The notes under the pieces were generated by a model. The model was not told the origin of the DNA. It saw only the letters and a list, made by a program, of their open reading frames with translations, and searched no databases. Positions 1 to 11,190 of a stretch of DNA of 64,000 nt are shown here, in pieces. The DNA is from Lineus longissimus. Its lineage: Eukaryota; Nemertea; Pilidiophora; Heteronemertea; Lineidae. The stretch lies in contig NC_088319.1 in assembly GCF_910592395.1 (NCBI RefSeq), positions 4,092,001-4,156,000 of the forward strand, written 5' to 3'. The position numbers were made by a program, and so were the translations under genes. The stretch's first letter is position 1. Each line of letters begins with the position of its first letter.

Positions 1-530
1 GTGACACACACGGTATCTGTGATCGATGCGATTTCGTCCCTGCGGTAGTCATGCATATCAAGGTAGTATAGTCTTTCGTGTTTCTTGATATCAAAGATCG
101 TTCCACTTTTGTGTACCAATTCCGCCCTGTCATCATGGAACAGAATCTTGGCACCTCCCCGAGTAGCGGCATCCACAGAAAAGATATCCTGTGGGTACGA
201 GGGTATGAACAACGCGTTTCTCAACAAAACTTCGGATTTCTTCCCGGATCTGTCCATCAGTGTGACCGTAGCGTCACCTCGCTTCTTAGCCACATTATTG
301 GACTTTGTGCCATTCGCCAACTCGATGTCGTGTCTCTCAGGCACAAATCTCGAATCAAACATCTTGAACCTTGATTCATCAGTCAGGATGTGCGTTGTCG
401 CACCGCAATCGACCAGCAAAGCTTTGGTCAGCTGCTTTGAAGGCAAAAGAATGAAATGAGTGTTCGTTACCTTGATCATGGGCATTCCTGTCCTCCATGT
501 CCGATACGACTTTTACCGATTCCTTAGCAT
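1..530 (-). pseudogene. Copia-type retrotransposon polyprotein fragment (protease region)
   Basis: Read on the minus strand, the window edge to about position 487 is one open frame without a start codon. It resembles the aspartic protease and pre-integrase region of Ty1/Copia polyproteins. The first part has a retropepsin-like motif, LLVDCGATTHILTD, followed by a hydrophobic stretch. Further on are NALFIPSYPQDIFSVDAA and a block ending HERLYYL, which is the usual run-up to the Copia zinc-binding and integrase part. That part would lie outside the window. Upstream the frame closes near 514 while another frame stays open (about 485-530), which suggests a frameshift. The hairpin-ended element starting at 534 cuts the fragment off. 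Family assignment is from motif recall; no LTR is visible. Confidence 0.7.
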
Positions 531-533
531 TCC

Positions 534-589
534 TTTTTAGCTCACCTCTTAGCAGAGGTGAGCTTATCCCATACCGTGGCGTCCGTCGT

Positions 590-657
<68 letters not shown>

Positions 658-1696
658 CGTCGTCCGTTAGCAGGGCACGTTTCGTAACTGTTAGAGCTAT
701 TGAGTTGAAACTTGGTACACATGTACCCTTATGTAATGACACCTTGGAGACCAAGTTTCGGTCCGATTCGTTTCATGGTTTGGCCACCAGGGGGCCAAAC
801 GTTAAAAGTGAAAATATGCAATATCTCCCTTAATAGTAGTCGGGAAATTTTGGAAAAAATATGGTAGGGACTTCTAGCAAAGGTGCATCATATACCATCC
901 GGGTTTTTGATTTGACCTCCTTTTCAAAGTCACAGAGGTCAAATGGTGTAAATTGGCCATTAGGATGTAACGATGGCACGTTTCTAAACTGCAATGACTA
1001 TTGATACCAAATTTGGTACACATTTACCCCTTAGTCAGGTGATCTCAGGGACCGAAGTTTGGTCCAATATGATTCACCACTTGACCACCAGGTGGCAAAA
1101 TCCAAAAACCTTAAAAATGTGATTATTCCTTAACTTCTTGTCCGATTGCCACCAATTTGATATCATGGGTACATCTAACCACCATACAGTATATGTCAAA
1201 CAGGTTTTTAATTTGACCTTCTTGTCAAGGTCACAGAGGTCAAATGGCGTAAATTCGCCGTCAGGCCGTAACTATGGCACGTTTCTTAACTGCAATGACT
1301 ATTGATCACAAATTAAGTACACATGTACCCCTTGGTCAGGTGATAGCAGGTACCGAAGTTTTGTGCGATCTGATTTGCCGTTTGGCCTCCAGGGAGGGGG
1401 CCAAATCCTAAATTCTTCAAAATGCCATTATTTCTAGTAATGACTTGCCCGATTGGCACCAATTTTATATCATAGGTACATCTAATTCTAACAACCATTC
1501 AATGTGTCACCCGGGTCTTCTTTGATTTGACCTACTTTTCAAGGTCACATAGGTCGAATGTACTGTAAATTGGCCATTTTGGGGAAATTGTAATTGCTTG
1601 GACCTACATCAAACCTAACACTACATGACACAATACCATGCTCTTTATCCATCTTTCCTCCACATGAGGTGAGCACAATGGCCCTGGCCATTTCAT
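534..1696. mobile_element. Hairpin-ended non-coding repeat element, copy A
   Basis: This 1.16 kb block is repeated almost base for base at 34604-35754, and the copies diverge abruptly at both ends, so it is a mobile unit. The left end carries a hairpin at 540-563 with perfect 10-bp arms (GCTCACCTCT and AGAGGTGAGC). After it come GTGGCGTCCGTC, a (CGT)n tract, and three diverged internal repeats of about 300 bp. The right end carries GAGGTGAGC and the short palindrome AATGGCC-CT-GGCCATT. Each internal repeat has the block TGACCT N8 AGGTCA N3 AGGTCA or a close variant. It has no coding capacity: the arginine-rich frames are only the CGT tract. The class is uncertain (non-autonomous Helitron-like, or a MITE). 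Confidence 0.8.
584..666. repeat. (CGT)n trinucleotide microsatellite
   Basis: About 27 uninterrupted or nearly uninterrupted CGT units inside copy A, flanked on both sides by CCGTCGTCCGT. Copy B has a shorter tract at the same place, so the tract has changed length since the copies separated. Confidence 0.95.
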
Positions 1697-2964
1697 CTTC
1701 TTTCTGCAGTTGCTTTCGTTATGCGACGATGACTTGCATTGCGAGCACCATTTTCCTGCCGAAAATCCGCTCTGCGCATTCGGTTTCTTGGTCGGACATT
1801 TCCGTGAAGCACAGATGTACCTCTAAATCCTTATCAAAACATAAACATTGGAATATATACCATGCATGTATTATAACCTCACTAGTTGAGGAAACTGTTA
1901 ATACAGAACAGCATGTTGCTGCAGGAAATATATATGTATATGTATGTGTGTATCATATGATAAGTTCACAATCTAACAGAGACAAACGAAACCCAGCATG
2001 GTTAAGAGAATTAGGAAAGGTGAGCTCTTTAAACCCTTAAAACTCTGATGTTAACCATCATCTATTGGAAAAAAGATAATCTATAGAATCTGTAAATATT
2101 GATAATTGTACATACCATGTTTTGCCTCTAGAATTTCACATGATGCCTTAGATTTTGATAGATACAAATTGTAGGAAAAAAAGGAACAGTATTTCTCAGT
2201 GTGCTTGTCTCCAAGAAAAGGCCTAGCTCTTGTTTACATTCTGTGGTACTTGACGTCAGCTAGATAGCATGCACGAAAATAATGCTAGATATGCTCGAGC
2301 AGGGGTTGAGACTGTAGAAAGGTTGTTGAGTCCAATGGTTGCTACAATCTCATTAAGGCCCTTCACACAACCTCGGGGGCTGTTGAACTTGCAATGGAAC
2401 TGATATTCCTAACTAAATCTAGTGGATTTAAGTTAACAAAGTGGGCATCCAACAACAGAAAAGTTTTGAAGACCAAAATGAAAGCGAGGCTGTTGACGAC
2501 AACTTTCATGTTTCGTAAGTCTCAACTTTATTATATTTAGTAAACTGCAAATTAAAGAATATATATAATCATATAGTCAGTACAAGATCGCATAAAAAAC
2601 AGGCCTGCACAAAATTATGTTAAGATCTAAGAATTTTACATGTAGGACTACGACAAATGAATGAGAGAAATTGGTGGAACAGAATATGTGATACATACCG
2701 AATATGGAACCTCCAGAGCGACTAGCGGGTACGAGAATGAATAATAATAAAACAAGCCTATCGGCGTCTGATTCACAATGTGGTTTGTGAGGAGTGTCAT
2801 AGTCGTCAACAGTGTAGCTTACGTATTTCGAAGACCAGTGGAATTGGCGGCGTCAAATTATTAGTGAAATTTATAATTTACAAATTACAAATTACAAATC
2901 GTTTATTGAAACAGTGTAAAAAGTTACATTTTACATAAGATGAAAGTACAATGACCATAAGCAT
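1697..2964. other. No gene recognised
   Basis: AT-rich sequence with short open frames only. A 148-codon plus-strand frame (1594-2040) starts inside copy A and has no recognisable motif. I see no exon, repeat array or RNA gene here. Confidence 0.5.
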
Positions 2965-3602
2965 GATGAACTAAATAACTGGTGTGACATTGTTGTGGAT
3001 TTGGTGGTGTGCAGCTGGAGGAGTGGACAATGTCACAACCAGGGTTCCTACATTATATACAGTGGAACCTCCGTTAGAAGACACCTCTCTATTAAAGACA
3101 ACCTTTCCAATAAGGACACTAGTTTTGGTCCCAAATTGGTTGTTTCCATTCAATTTTGACTTCTCTAATCAGTCTTTGGGTGTTCTGAATGCTTGACACA
3201 TTTCGAACATGTTTTGGTTGGAAACAACCCTACAGTCTTACACTTATGGCTGAATGAATGACAGTGCATTTTCGTGTGAGCTCGGTGACGAAATGCTGCG
3301 ACACTATTCGTCACCAACATGCTTGATGGGTGGTGCCATCTGCACAAAGGACGATGAATTAAATAACTGATGTGACATTGTCGCTGCATTTGCAGGTGTC
3401 CACATCGAGGAGGAGATGATGTCACTACATGTACCAGGGTTTGTACTTTCATATACAGTGGACCTACTTTTTGTGGACACCTTTCTATTGAGGACAACCT
3501 CTTTAATAAGGACAGTAGTTTTTGGTTCCAAATTGGTTGTTTCCATTCAACTCGACTTCTCAGTTTAGGACACCTCTCTGTTAAAAACAGCACTTTTCAG
3601 TC
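2965..3602. repeat. Tandem duplication (about 385 bp) containing a MITE-like 'acagtggaacctcc' repeat
   Basis: Two diverged copies begin with 'gatgaactaaataactggtg' near 2965 and 'gatgaattaaataactgatg' near 3352. Each runs through 'tgtgacattgt' into a block beginning with TACAGTGGA and containing 'aggacaacctctttaataag'. That second block belongs to the same repeat family as the 180-bp element at 44216-44395. No coding potential is seen. Confidence 0.65.
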
Positions 3603-4370
3603 CCTGGGGCATTTCTGGAAATTTCATGCTATAGAGCAATTGGTTCAGCTAAGTGACAAGAACAGTACTATAAGACGGTTTTAAAAAGTTGAAAATTATT
3701 TATTTAAATGACATATGAATGGTTCAGCAGTAATTGGCAGTGTGCATTATGTAATGAAATATGATTTACATAATATAACATTTTTGTGACAAATAGTACA
3801 GATGATGGATAAGTCGATACAGTGGATAGCTGTTAGAATATGCAATACATGCAATAGCATTTGTTTTTATTGAGATTTTGCGAGAACCAAGTGGTATTTT
3901 GACAAGATAATAGAAAGCCAATAACACTACAAGAACATGACTTCAATACATTGACATTGTAGTACTTGGTATACTAAAAATATTCAAAGATGGGTATCTT
4001 GAGTTAAAGTACAAGATGTATGAATGAAGGAGGCACTCGGGTAAGAAATGGTGTCGCTAATGAAAGATTAGAACAGTCCGTCTCAACCTGCCAAGCTCAG
4101 AGCGACATGCGCCTGGTTTTGCTGTGACGGGTCACATATACAAAGTTTACATAAAACAAGATTTGTATGTTTATTTAGGAGGAGTACAAAAGTTGTATAT
4201 AAAATGCCGACTTCATAATGATTTATAGGACACAAAATTTGACATGACAGCATTTTATAAAATATGAATAATATATAATGAGAATAGTTTTGTAGCACCA
4301 ATGATTTGAAAATACTGAATTTATTTATTGCATGAATAGAACACAAAAAACAGGATGATTACATGATTGT
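3603..4370. other. No gene recognised
   Basis: AT-rich intergenic-type sequence. I see no conserved frame, hairpin end or array. Confidence 0.45.
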
Positions 4371-4890
4371 CACATGCGTGAAATATATTGTCATGGATGG
4401 GCATTGGGAACAAAAAGAATTGCTGTTATCAGCTGCATTGGTAGCGATTGCTTTAGCTGATTTTCAGAAACTGACAGGAATGAGAATGTTGATATTATAG
4501 TGTTGAAAAAATATTTTTATGACATACATTGCATTCAAATAACACTAAGAAGTAGACGAGTACTAATTTCGCACACTTGAAAATATATGGACATTGACTG
4601 TCACTGGTAGTGGTAGTAGAGTAATTACATGCCATCAGCAGCACTAATTCAGACAGTTTTCGCTGTGCTTCAGTAACTGACTGGAATGACTAAGTTTGAT
4701 TGTGCTGAAATGATACATAATAACGTACATTGCATAAACAAAATGATTACAAGATTTGTACTGTCTTGAAATATATGGACAGGGACAGTCACTGGAAGTT
4801 TGACATGCCATCAGTTGCATTGCTCCCGACAGTTTTCACTGTGCTTCAGTAACTGACTGGAATGACTAAGTTTGATTGTTCTGTATTTGC
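4370..4890. repeat. Short tandem repeat, about 175-bp period, 2 clear and 1 weak copy
   Basis: The segment 'ctgtgcttcagtaactgact' followed by 'ggaatgactaagtttgattg' occurs near 4664 and 4840. Each copy is preceded by 'gccatcag' and a variant of 'atatggacattgactgtcac'. A weaker version lies at 4380-4500 ('ttcagaaactgacaggaatg'). Confidence 0.6.
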
Positions 4891-5734
4891 CTCCATTTGG
4901 ATTTTGTGAACAAAAGTTACTAACCTTGTGTAACTGAAGTGTCGAATTCGCCTTGGTCGAAATGATAATACAGTAAATAAATCTATTGAATGTTGCTGAA
5001 AAGAAAACATTTACTACGTTAGAAGCCATGTACATGATAACACCACCACCACCATTATCAATATCATCACAAGTCAACTGGGGAATATGTGTGATATTTG
5101 TTCAAAACTTGCGTATATGGTATTTGCAGGTCTATTGTATTGTAACATATTTTTCACTTTCAAAATTAACTTTTTTACTCGAAATTATGAATCAATACTA
5201 ACCGTAAGAAGTGTATGAAATTACAGAAGGCCTTCGTCGAAAAATGTAATGTACTTGTACTCATTCGTGTCATTAAACCTGAAAGCAGCACAGCATAACA
5301 GTGAAATTACCGTGACATCAATGGATGTCAAACTAACGTAGTGACGTAAATTTGAATTCGAAGTGCACAATTTCACAATTAAGGTTTTGAACACATTGAG
5401 AACTGAAAAACTTCATACAAATGCTTTCACACCAATGATATGATTGTGGCGCTCCTGATGAGGTATCGCCCTCTGCTAAGCAGCTTTGGTCGTAACTAGG
5501 GTAAATGTTTTTTCAAGTGATATGAGCGATGCAATACCTTAGTTACCACCAGCGCCACGTAGCAGTCAATGAAGTTGTGCTGGTACCCCATTAACGTCAT
5601 GCTTCAAATTTGAAGAAATTGATATTACCTTCATCAAGTATGTAATATTACACCAGGCCTTTGTCGAAAATGTAGATCTCGAAGTCTAACTGTAATGAAA
5701 GAAAACATCAATGTGACAATATGGTCTACTATGT
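4891..5734. other. No gene recognised
   Basis: AT-rich. A short phrase 'ttacagaaggccttcgtcga' at 5222 returns as 'ttacaccaggcctttgtcga' at 5650, suggesting an old duplication. No coding sequence is supported. Confidence 0.4.
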
Positions 5735-5951
5735 ATGAGGGGGAGAACGGGTATTTTCGGGACACTGGGATGGGCCGAAAATAACTGTCGGGATTCGGGA
5801 TACGATAGACACCCTTATTTTAGCGGGATTCGAGACAAGCCGTGTTTTGCGTCACGATTCGGCTAAAATTGCGTATTGGGAAACGGGATAAGCCTTTTTT
5901 CCTAACGGGACGTCGAAACAGTTACCCCCCCTTCCCCGTTCCCACCCTCAT
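5735..5951. repeat. Foldback/MITE-like element with imperfect terminal inverted repeats
   Basis: The left edge 'atgagggggagaacggg' pairs imperfectly with the right edge 'ccccgttcccaccctcat'. The interior repeats 'cgggattcgggatacg' and 'gcgggattcgagacaag'. The size, inverted ends and lack of coding fit a miniature inverted-repeat element. No target duplication was confirmed. Confidence 0.45.
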
Positions 5952-7540
5952 GACATGTAGCATTGTTTGTAGGCCTATCAGTATTGTTACTCACAATCTA
6001 TTTTTTTTTGTAATTGATACTGGTAGTATCAATGTGAAATATGCCACACGTTGGGAGCATGCAAGGCCTAGTACAATACACCATCATCACAATCAAATAT
6101 TTCAATAATACACTGTCAACGAGAGTGAATGTTCAACCATCAATCACGTGCATTGTAGTGTACATCCCCCATCCCATGACGGCTTGCGCCCCGCTGACAC
6201 GAGCACATGGCTGAGCCAATCCATCGCCTATACACTACTTTACAAAAATCGACACCTACTGAAACGTTCACTAATTATTCTCGGAAATGTACTTTATCGT
6301 TACATTAATAAATGCACATTCGAATTTCAAAACTACCACTTATTTTTGCCGTGAAACTGACCTGAGTTATCGAAACACCGTTACTGCGAAAAGAGGAAGA
6401 AGCAGGTCCGCATTTATCGAAATATTGCTAAATATAATTGTCAAAATGTCGACCAAATTACCAATTAAATCACAATAAACTTATCAAATGTTCACTCATG
6501 CCTTTGGGTGAAAAAATACTGATTTTTCAATCATTCTCAATTTTACAAATCACCAATCACAAAAAGAAATAATGATGCAATTACCCAAACTAGATGAGAT
6601 TTGACCACTGGTATAATTCCGCCATCTTGGATATCGGCATCGTCACCACCACTTCAAATTCTAAAGATTTATTCAGGCCTAATATGTGTCACCTGCTGTG
6701 GTAAAATGGCTTGTTTTATCAATAAATAACAAAATATGATCTTTGTAAATAAAATCGGAGATCTTCTGGTGTGTTTTTATGTGAATTTATTACGAACTAT
6801 CAATGCAGCGCAGGGCAGCCATCGTGTTCTCATGCGTAGTGGCGATGCGATAGCCATCCGCGGCACTGCTTTTCAAGATGGTGGCAATTGCCCAGTGCTA
6901 GAGGCATTAAGGAAAATTGAGAGCAGGCCCCTAATGAATGAACTCTCAACGATATCGATATATTTTCGTAATTCCAGCACAACTGTTCAACAATGAACGT
7001 CCACCGACAATCCCACTTAACGAATATTAATATCAATTCATATCATGTATCTTAAAACGCTTTTATTTCATTTTAAAAAGAGTTATCGAGTGAACGATGA
7101 CCTCCTACCGTACCCTCGAAATAAACAGCCAAAATGACCACAAAAACACCTTTTTAGAAAAAAACAGCGATTTTTACGAAATAAATGTCATCAGAGACGA
7201 AACTAGACACTAATTTAGCTAGGTATGCACAGTAATAGTACCTGAAGTGATCGATTTCAAGGAGAAAATACACTGAAAACAACTTTTCAGGAACAGAAAT
7301 AAGATCACATTGTGAATAAAAATCGACTGTATTTATAGGGCGGACCCAGACGCTTTCATAGGCACCTGGCGGAACCCTTCCAAGAGGGACAAAGAATTAG
7401 CTATAAATACCTTCCAGGGGCCTATGGAGGCGACCAGACACACTGATCAGCCGGTAAACATGACTGTCAACAAAAATCTCCCGCACGAAGCCAAATAAAG
7501 AGTATTACCTGGGAGTTTAGAATCTCCAACACTGAGTTAT
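5952..7540. other. No gene recognised
   Basis: Open frames of 60-90 codons occur on both strands but have no motif and no convincing splice context. Nothing here continues the Helitron fragment that ends at 7541. Confidence 0.4.
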
Positions 7541-9667
7541 TTAACACGTCTTCGGCTGTGTTATGCTCTTCCTATGCTGGACAGCTAACCTAACTTTATG
7601 AGATATTTGCTTGATTTGTATCTTCTTCAATTTAAAGAAAAGATTTGTAATATTCCGGGAAACTCGGCGATCTACAGATCTTAATTCATATTTGCTGATG
7701 TCAATGTAGTGCACAGCTATTTTATTTTCATACCGACCATCTCCACAAAATATTGCTGGGAATGAAAGGAATTCTGCATTACTATCCTGAAATAAGCTAA
7801 GTGGTCTTTGTCCTTCTCCAGGGGCAAATATGTATTCCTGCGGTTCAGCAACTTCAGGTGTATAAAACATAGTGTCCATGTTACCAGATGTTCTTTCTGT
7901 TTCGTCAACTTCACTGAAATGATCGCTGTCATCATCATCATCATTATCATTAGTGTCATTATCGGTATCGGAGGGAATGTGATGGTCACATTGAGGTGTA
8001 CTATTTTGTCTTTTCAGTTGGAGTTGGGTTGTACTAGGCACAGGTGAAGAGCCTGCAGGTACAAAATGTAGGTCTTGGATGCATGGAGAGTTTGTTTTAC
8101 CAACGACAGTTCCTGTACCATCTTTATTTTCATCTTTTAATTGTGAAGTGCTAGCGAGAGACTGTGATGTTGTGGTATCAACAAATGCTGACATGTCTCC
8201 AGAGTGTTGCTGTTGTAAGGATTCTTTCCACTGAATGTTGTCATTAATATTCACGTCCTTGTAAAGTAGACCATTGTTTTTCAACCATTTCAGAGCATTG
8301 AGTACTTAAGTAGGTCTTATATTTTCAATGAATTCATTTGTCTTGTATTGCAATCGTCTTTTTAATTTTACTGGGACTGTTTCCATTTCGGATAAACTTC
8401 TAGGTAGTGATCTAACTGTTTTTGAAACATTTACTGGGACATTAATTACATTGCCTCACCATCTTCTGACCACCGACAGGAAGTTCTCTCATTTGCATAA
8501 ATGGTATGCGTAATGATATTAGTCTTTCCTCTAACTGGTGCAATTCAAGCTCTGGTGGTTTCTCTTTTACTTTAAAGCCAACATTATTCGCAATCGATAA
8601 CTTGGGTATTTTCCCTTTACTGACTGAAGCCCGGCAAGTCCTACAGATCCATTCTTTGTTGTCAACAGAAATATATTTACTCCTGCATCGTGCTAACAAT
8701 TCTTGTTGTTTAGTTGCTACATTAGCTCTTTTAACATCAATGACAGAATCTTTGAACCAGGTTTGATGGCAACAGGTGCAAACATAAATAGGACCAATCT
8801 TTATTTTTTTATGAAATTTGTCAATGCAATTGTCGAGGATGGAACCATACTCCATTTTTTGTCGTTATGTTTTTTCATTTGCTTTAAATCTGGATTAGTG
8901 CGTTGTTTCCGTTTGGTTGGTGTTGCTTTTTGATTTTCTTTAATCCTATGATCTGGATTAGCACGAACATGTTGCATCCTGACTCTCGACTTCCTTGGCT
9001 TTGTAGTCAGGATAAGCACGAACCTGTCGCTGACTCTCGACTTCCTTGGCTTTGTAGTCAGGATTAGCACGAACCTGTCGCTGACTCTCGACTTCCTTGG
9101 CTTTGTAGTCAGGATTAGCACGAACCTGTCGCTTACTCTCGACTTCCTTGGCTTTGTATTCTGGATTGGCACGAACCTGTGGCTGACTCTCGACTTCCTT
9201 GGCTTTGTATTCTGGATTGGCACGAACCTGTCACTGACTCTCGACTTCCTTGGCTTTGTATTCTGGATTGGCACGAACCTGTCGCTTACTCTCGACTTCC
9301 TTGGCTTTGTATTCTGGATTGGCACAAACCTGTCGCTTACTCTCGACTTCCTTGGCTTTGTAGTCAGGATTAGCACGAACCTGTCGCTGACTCTTGACTT
9401 CCTTGGCTTTGTATTCTGGATTAGCACGAACCTGTCACTTACTTTTGACTTCCTTGGCTTTGTATTCTGGATGGCACGAACCTGTCGCTTACTCTCGACT
9501 TTCTTGGCTTTGTTGTCTGGATTTGTTCGTAGTTTCTGCTTGCTTTGAGTTCCTGTTTTTCTTTCTTTTATCCTATGATCTAAATTAGCACGAACATGTT
9601 GCATACTTTTGACTTCCTTGTCTTTGTAGTCTGAATTAGTACGTTTCTGACGTATGTACTCCCTCAT
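7541..9667 (-). pseudogene. Helitron-type polyprotein, N-terminal part, frameshifted
   Basis: A single ancestral frame, read from 9667 down, is broken into pieces. The first piece is basic and built of 17-residue repeats. Next comes a cysteine-rich domain (IKIGPIYVCTCCHQTWF, then WICRTCRASVSKGKIPKLS, then LISLRIPFMQMRELPVGGQK) that resembles the DUF6570 module found upstream of Rep in many animal Helitron proteins. After an acidic linker follows YIFAPGEGQRPLSLFQD and an aromatic/basic segment that normally precedes the Helitron-like N domain. The Rep HUH nuclease and Pif1 helicase are absent, so only the 5' part is present. Visible lesions are a frameshift near 8862 in a run of A, a frameshift near 8454, an in-frame TAA near 8307, and two indels inside the repeat tract. 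Helitron assignment rests on recalled domain order. Confidence 0.7.
8975..9540 (-). repeat. 51-bp coding minisatellite within the Helitron frame, about 11 copies
   Basis: On the plus strand the unit reads 'gactctcgacttccttggct' followed by 'ttgtattctggattggcacg' and 'aacctgtcgctt'. In the ancestral minus-strand frame it encodes a 17-residue basic unit, approximately KRQVRANPEYKAKEVES. A one-base loss near 9470 shifts the middle of the array out of frame, and a truncated unit near 8975 restores it. Confidence 0.85.
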
Positions 9668-10297
9668 GTTTGCTTTTTCCTTTCATATTTTTTGTTCTGA
9701 TCACTAAAATATGTTGAAAGAGGATCCAACTGTACTGCTTTATTTTTCTATGGTGGTTTACATATGTTAGTTCAGTGACAATGATCTTCAACCATAACAT
9801 ATTTAGAACATGGTCGGTCCTATGTATAAACTTACTAATATACTATAAAATAACTTTGATCTGCAATGCTACAGCAAGAGGCCTATGGCTCATTTGGATA
9901 TCGCATCAATCAATCTGAAAGTAAATAAAATAGAAAAGTTAAGGGCGCTCTTTATGTTTTGGATATCATTTGAACTGCATCCCTACAGTACTAAGGGAGC
10001 ATCCATTAAGTAGGCCTACGTACATTTTACACTAGCACTAGCACTAGCAGGACGAACACAATCGAAATGTTCCAACTCGCGTGCATGACAAGAACTAGAG
10101 ATAGAATCTACCTCTGGATCATTTTTACAGTTTTTGACTGACCGTGATGTAATACACATGGCAATGCACTGTGATTGGTTTAGCTTGGTTAGGCCTATTT
10201 TTTTGGATAAGGAGATAGAACCGAAACCTGATCAAAGAATGATGATGAAATGGGTTGCGCATCATCTCATATTCTGATCTTAGGCCTGCAATGCATG
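9668..10297. other. No gene recognised
   Basis: AT-rich spacer between the Helitron fragment and the Ginger-like element. It contains 'actagcactagcactagcag', a short triplication, but no supported gene. Confidence 0.4.
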
Positions 10298-10393
10298 TGT
10301 TCTGCGCTAATTACTGATTAGCGCCATCTTAAGATTGCGCTGCGCATTCTTAGGATCGTTTAATTGCGCGGCAATCTCGAGATCGTGCAAGGG
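10298..10393 (+). repeat. Left terminal inverted repeat of the Ginger-like element
   Basis: Begins TGTTCTGCGC and ends near 'gatcgtgcaaggg'. It matches the reverse complement of 12493-12582 apart from small indels. Confidence 0.8.
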
Positions 10394-11190
10394 TTAGCGT
10401 GCGCTTTTGGCCGATTGCGCATTTTAGGGATGATGATACTTTTACATGTTCATATTTTTCACCTAAGTTTTTGCTACACCAACAGTCACATTACTGTCAT
10501 GTGACTGTCTATGGGATGCTGAAAGTAAATTAATTCAATCCTGGCCAAAGTTGACTGTCTGTACTTGATCAATTAAAAGCATTGCTATCAGGTTGGATGG
10601 CCGTCAGCAAGCTGTGGGGGGATAACCTGAAATATAAACAGTCGACATTATTATCATTCATAATGAGAAGATAACATAAAACCTTACATGTAGGTCTAAG
10701 TGTCTCCCTTTTCAAACAAATTCCTCTTGCATGTCTTTCAAGTCCAAGGTGCAGGGCTTGGCACTTCATGACAATACAACTGAGGAACCAAATACCATTA
10801 TTTGGTTGTAATCTTGCATCCGGATTTACTTAATAAATAAAGATATACATAACTAAGATTTTATTATACGTTTTATAATTATTTTATTTATAATAACATC
10901 CCATTAATATTTACATATTATATATTGATATATATGATTACACAATACAATGTATATTTACACTTACAGTCGCACAATACTGTCATGGAACTTAGGGGCT
11001 CTCAGAACCCGGTATTTCACCGTTTTTGAAAATAACATTTTCAGGAGCCTTATGCAATTCAAATTTAAAATGCGCAGTGGTTGGGAGCTTAAACCTGATT
11101 CTAAAAGTTCATTTTATTATGAACATAGTGATGATGATGATGATGATGAGTAGGGGATTCAGTCGTAGTTCATAGTTCAAAGTTCATAAT

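Noticed and set aside
85-459. 124-codon plus-strand frame
   Set aside because: It is antisense to the Copia fragment, whose minus-strand reading has the recognisable motifs.
542-833. Poly-arginine and poly-serine open frames over the CGT tract (also 34492-34924)
   Set aside because: They are translations of the (CGT)n microsatellite in several frames on both strands and are not genes.
8801-9667. 288-codon frame taken as a complete repeat protein
   Set aside because: Its ends match a Helitron N-terminus, and the middle is out of frame because of a one-base loss, so it is part of a pseudogene.
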